From assembly GCF_036324505.1 (NCBI RefSeq), contig NC_086350.1, positions 18,155,532 to 18,219,531 on the forward strand: a DNA stretch of 64,000 nt, given 5' to 3'. Positions 26,238 through 64,000 of this stretch are shown in pieces. Under the pieces are notes generated by a model. That model was not told the DNA's origin. It saw only the letters and a program-made list of their open reading frames with translations, and ran no database searches. The DNA is from Eleginops maclovinus. Lineage: Eukaryota > Chordata > Actinopteri > Perciformes > Eleginopidae. The position numbers were made by a program, and so were the translations under genes. The number at the start of each line of letters is the position of its first letter. The first letter of the stretch is position 1.

Positions 26238-27395
26238 TTAAGTGTCCATCCGGGATCTGCGGGAAGCCGCGGAGGCCCGTCGCCTTCTCACGGTCGCCCG
26301 CAGGGTGACGCCCTCGGCCAGCTTAAAGCGAGCGATGCCTCCCACCTCGTCCAGCTTCTTGGCGCTGCAGAAGGGAGTCGGGACCTTCATCGTGTTCCCG
26401 AACTTGGAGTAGTCCACCGCGTACATGCCGTCCTCCTCCGAGACTGTGGGCACGAAGCGCTGACCCCACAAGATCTCCTCCGAAACATAGGAGGTCCTGG
26501 CCTGCATGGTGATGCCCGTGGTCTCCACCACCCCCTCCAGCACCGCGACCACCTCCACGTTCTCGTGCTGAAGGTCGAAAGCGGACATCGAATATAGAGG
26601 GCTGTCCTTGTCCATCACGTGACAGATAATTAGTGGGGACACCAGGAAGATGCCATTGGTGCCCACCGGGTTATCCATATGGATGTCCACCTGGTCCAGA
26701 GGCACCACCTCACCCTCCTCTGTGGAGGTGTTCCGGACCACTTGCAGCCGCACGGTGGCGCTGATGATCATGCTTTTCCTCAGGTCCCCGATGCGGATCA
26801 TGAAGCACAGTTTATTGTTCCGCACAGAGATAACGGCGTGCTTGCTGAAAATGAGCGTCTCTGCGCGCCGATTGGCCTGCGCAGTTTTCATGAAGATGCA
26901 GCCGAGCATGATGGCGTTAATGAGCAGCCCAACGATGTTCTGCGTGATCAGGACGATGATGGCGGAGACGCACTCCTCAGTGACCATACGGCCCCCGAAG
27001 CCGATGGTCACCTGCACCTCTATGGAGAAGAGGAAAGCGGAGGAGAAGGAGTGGATGTCCGTTACGCACGGGACAAAGTCGTCGTCTGTCTGGTCCAAGT
27101 CGCCGTGCGCAAAGGCAATGAGCCACCAGATCATCCCAAACAGGAGCCAACTGCATAGGAAGGACATGGTGAAAATGATGAGAGTGTGGAGCCATTTTAA
27201 ATCCACCAGAGTAGTGAAGACGTCCTGCAAAAATCGGCCCTGCTCTCGGATGTTGGTGTGTGCTACATTGCAGGTGCCATTCTTGGCGACAAAGCGAGCT
27301 TTCCTCGGTTTGGCCTTGAACTTTGGCTGCTGGACATTCTCAGCCAAACGTGTGAGCAAGTAATCCTCAGGAATGAGTCCTTTCCTGGACAACAT
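26238..27395 (-). CDS. kcnj11: Kir6.2, pore subunit of the ATP-sensitive K+ channel
   Basis: One uninterrupted 385-codon frame, as in mammalian KCNJ11 (390 residues, intronless coding region). It forms the K+ pore of KATP channels with SUR1 in the plasma membrane; ATP closes it and PIP2 opens it. Visible features: [10 protein letters not shown] start, M1 helix about 69-94, filter TIGFG (130-134), M2 about 143-170 with Asn160 and Cys166, then the cytoplasmic domain. Arg50, Lys185, Arg201 and Arg206 keep human numbering (ATP/PIP2 sites); the human Tyr330/Phe333/Gly334 equivalents are one residue earlier. The extracellular loop is the Kir6.2 length, not the longer Kir6.1 one. Oddities: Asn at 175 where human has His, and a tail [16 protein letters not shown] in place of the human RKR-containing end. 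The ATG at 27395 has G at -3. Confidence 0.95.
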   Translation of the reverse strand: MLSRKGLIPEDYLLTRLAENVQQPKFKAKPRKARFVAKNGTCNVAHTNIREQGRFLQDVFTTLVDLKWLHTLIIFTMSFLCSWLLFGMIWWLIAFAHGDLDQTDDDFVPCVTDIHSFSSAFLFSIEVQVTIGFGGRMVTEECVSAIIVLITQNIVGLLINAIMLGCIFMKTAQANRRAETLIFSKHAVISVRNNKLCFMIRIGDLRKSMIISATVRLQVVRNTSTEEGEVVPLDQVDIHMDNPVGTNGIFLVSPLIICHVMDKDSPLYSMSAFDLQHENVEVVAVLEGVVETTGITMQARTSYVSEEILWGQRFVPTVSEEDGMYAVDYSKFGNTMKVPTPFCSAKKLDEVGGIARFKLAEGVTLRATVRRRRASAASRRSRMDT

Positions 27396-27407
27396 AGCGC
27401 TCCCATA

Positions 27408-27419
27408 CTACGGACCCAT
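27408..27419 (-). promoter_or_regulatory. minimal upstream ORF before kcnj11
   Basis: ATG-GGT-CCG-TAG on the minus strand. It is in the same frame as Kir6.2 and stops 12 bases before the kcnj11 ATG, so it cannot extend the protein. Confidence 0.5.
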
Positions 27420-27860
27420 GAAAAATTAAGTATCTCTCTTTATCCCGGCGCTAGTTCTTACCAACCGGGCAGCTCCTCAGCAGCTGTCGGGCGCAAGACG
27501 GAGGGTCATGTGGTCCGTTTTTATGGAGGTATGTGCGCTCCTCACGTTGCCTCCAGATCAGGCGCTGCAAAACCGCGAGTCCCACGAGAATATTCTTCTT
27601 CCAGCTCCGCAGCTGCCACCGTCACTCATAGCACCCACCAACAGACCCGGCATCTATGCGCCACGCCGCCCCTTCCCACCATGAATCCACTCACCGGTGG
27701 TGCGCACTCGCCACGTTAAGTGAGAGGCCTCTGAGCTGACTTTGAGCACCTTTAGGTGGGAAGGCAGCCTTTTGTGGCTCAGTTGGCTCTGTGCGGACTC
27801 TGCCACTTCACTAAAGCTCGGTAACGTGAGAAGGAGACGTTGAGAGGTGGAGAGGAGCTT

Positions 27861-27880
27861 CCCCCCCCCCCCCCCCCCCC
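27861..27880. repeat. poly-C run (20); G run on the kcnj11 sense strand
   Basis: Twenty consecutive C followed by TCCCTCC. The minus strand therefore has GGAGGGA joined to G20, about 470 bp upstream of the kcnj11 ATG, with quadruplex potential. Confidence 0.9.
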
Positions 27881-28475
27881 TCCCTCCACTCCACCATCTC
27901 CGTGCTGCCCTTCCTGTGATTTTCAATGCAGGAGTAGCCCATCACACATTAAAAGATTTGTTCAGTTGGGCAGCCTTAAGGCCACAGGCAGCTTATGATT
28001 TGAATATGTAATGGGTTAAATATAGGACACTGTGGAAAATCACCCTCAGGCTTTACAATATAAACTTGGCTTAAGATGAATAGAAAGTCGGCTGTTCACC
28101 ACAGGACCCAGATCTAGATTTCTAATTAAACCCCCATCCTGGGATGTCTCATTTCTCTTTTAACACCACCCGTAGAAACTTTATTTTACAGGCCACTGTG
28201 CTCCTCACAAGCATATACCTTTCTAATGTCAGTCTTTGCTTCGGCCAGCAGATGCTCCTCCCACTCCTCTGAGTATATGAAGATGATACTATGTAGTGTT
28301 TTGGCTCTTTGCCCTTCAGCATCATGTATCCCTCAGCTCATTTTCAACCTGCATCTGCCAGTGACTCATTTGTTTTGTACAAGTCATCGTTTCTCTCACA
28401 CAAGCACAGCGAATCCTCCACCCAAGATCTTTTTCAAAAAGCCCCAACCAAAAAAACACACTTGGTATTTTATCA

Positions 28476-28481
28476 TTTATT
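28476..28481 (-). terminator. abcc8: candidate abcc8 polyadenylation signal
   Basis: TTTATT on the plus strand gives AATAAA on the minus strand about 145 nt after the abcc8 stop. Confidence 0.55.
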
Positions 28482-28624
28482 ATCAAATAATTAACTATTT
28501 TATGTACACATATTATACAACATGATTAAAAAATAAAATGATATATATTCTTATATATCTTTCATGGGACAATTGCACTTTGAATGTCTTCCTCTAATGC
28601 TTCTTCTCACTTTCTGTTCTTGTG

Positions 28625-63749
<35,125 letters not shown>

Positions 63750-64000
63750 CTGCAAGCACAGAGAGGAACGGGGAGGGGAAGATAGTGATATCGACCAGTT
63801 TATCATTGTTTGTCAGGAAGGGATTGCTGCAAGGTCAATCACATGTGCTGAACTCTGCAGGATTGTATTGACACTGTCAGTGATGACTTTCAACTAAAAT
63901 AGTTCCTGTGCACTTCAGAAGTAAAGATGACAATTTAAAATGTCTAATTTTCTTTTCACAGTGGGCTAAAACATTGCACTCAAACTGAAATGAAGTGGAG
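63750..64000 (-). other. abcc8 intron continuing past the window edge
   Basis: No exon seen in the last 251 bases. Confidence 0.8.

Larger units (their letters stand above)
27396..28475 (-). other. kcnj11 5' flank / spacer to abcc8
   Basis: Holds probable kcnj11 promoter DNA. A TATA-like ATAAAAA (minus strand) at 27518-27524 lies about 125 bp upstream of the start codon, and a donor-like G|GTAAGA sits near 27460, raising the possibility of a spliced 5' UTR. A C20 run (27861-27880) and a CpG-containing stretch follow. A second minus-strand AATAAA (28180-28185) could serve abcc8. No coding exon is seen. Confidence 0.45.

Noticed and set aside
26650..27363. 237-residue plus-strand open frame
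   Set aside because: It is antisense to the well-supported Kir6.2 reading frame and has no recognisable motif.
27258..27719. 153-residue plus-strand open frame
   Set aside because: Starts antisense to kcnj11 and runs through GC-rich leader DNA; low-complexity Ser/Ala content and no family match.

Overview
This window is vertebrate nuclear DNA, almost certainly from a ray-finned (teleost, probably percomorph) fish. Genes are split by GT-AG introns. Very long (CA)n/(TG)n arrays occur at many sites. The introns carry a fish-type tRNA-derived SINE, a TTAGCATGCTAACA-type interspersed repeat and a solo LTR. The encoded proteins are close to, but clearly diverged from, their mammalian counterparts.

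Layout: positions 1-11485 are microsatellite-rich DNA with no recognisable gene. mob2 (MOB kinase activator 2, plus strand) has five coding exons from 11693 to 23781, with a CRE/GC-box/CCAAT promoter just upstream and a G-rich 3' UTR. kcnj11 (Kir6.2, minus strand) is a single coding exon, 26238-27395, convergent with mob2. abcc8 (SUR1, minus strand) fills 28625-63749. I placed 32 coding exons that join without a frame break into 3,750 nt (1,249 codons plus stop). The first exons (TMD0 and the start of TMD1) lie beyond the right edge.

abcc8 and kcnj11 are in the same head-to-tail order as in mammals, only 1,229 bp apart (abcc8 stop to kcnj11 ATG). Their products form one machine, the octameric ATP-sensitive K+ channel: four Kir6.2 pore subunits with four SUR1 sulfonylurea-receptor subunits, coupling cell energy state to membrane potential. 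mob2 is a neighbour without a known role in that channel; it regulates NDR-family kinases.

I found no clearly new biological system. The most interesting signals are (a) two consecutive in-frame microexons (33 and 39 nt) in the SUR1 NBD1 insert; (b) long dinucleotide repeats that directly form or abut splice sites of several abcc8 exons, most strikingly a TG tract of about 180 bp running into a 3' splice site; (c) a solo LTR whose edge lies 22 nt from an abcc8 acceptor; (d) Kir6.2 changes at the proton-sensing histidine and in the C-terminal trafficking tail. Exon coordinates are hand-derived from splice consensus, reading frame and remembered human proteins; no alignment was run.
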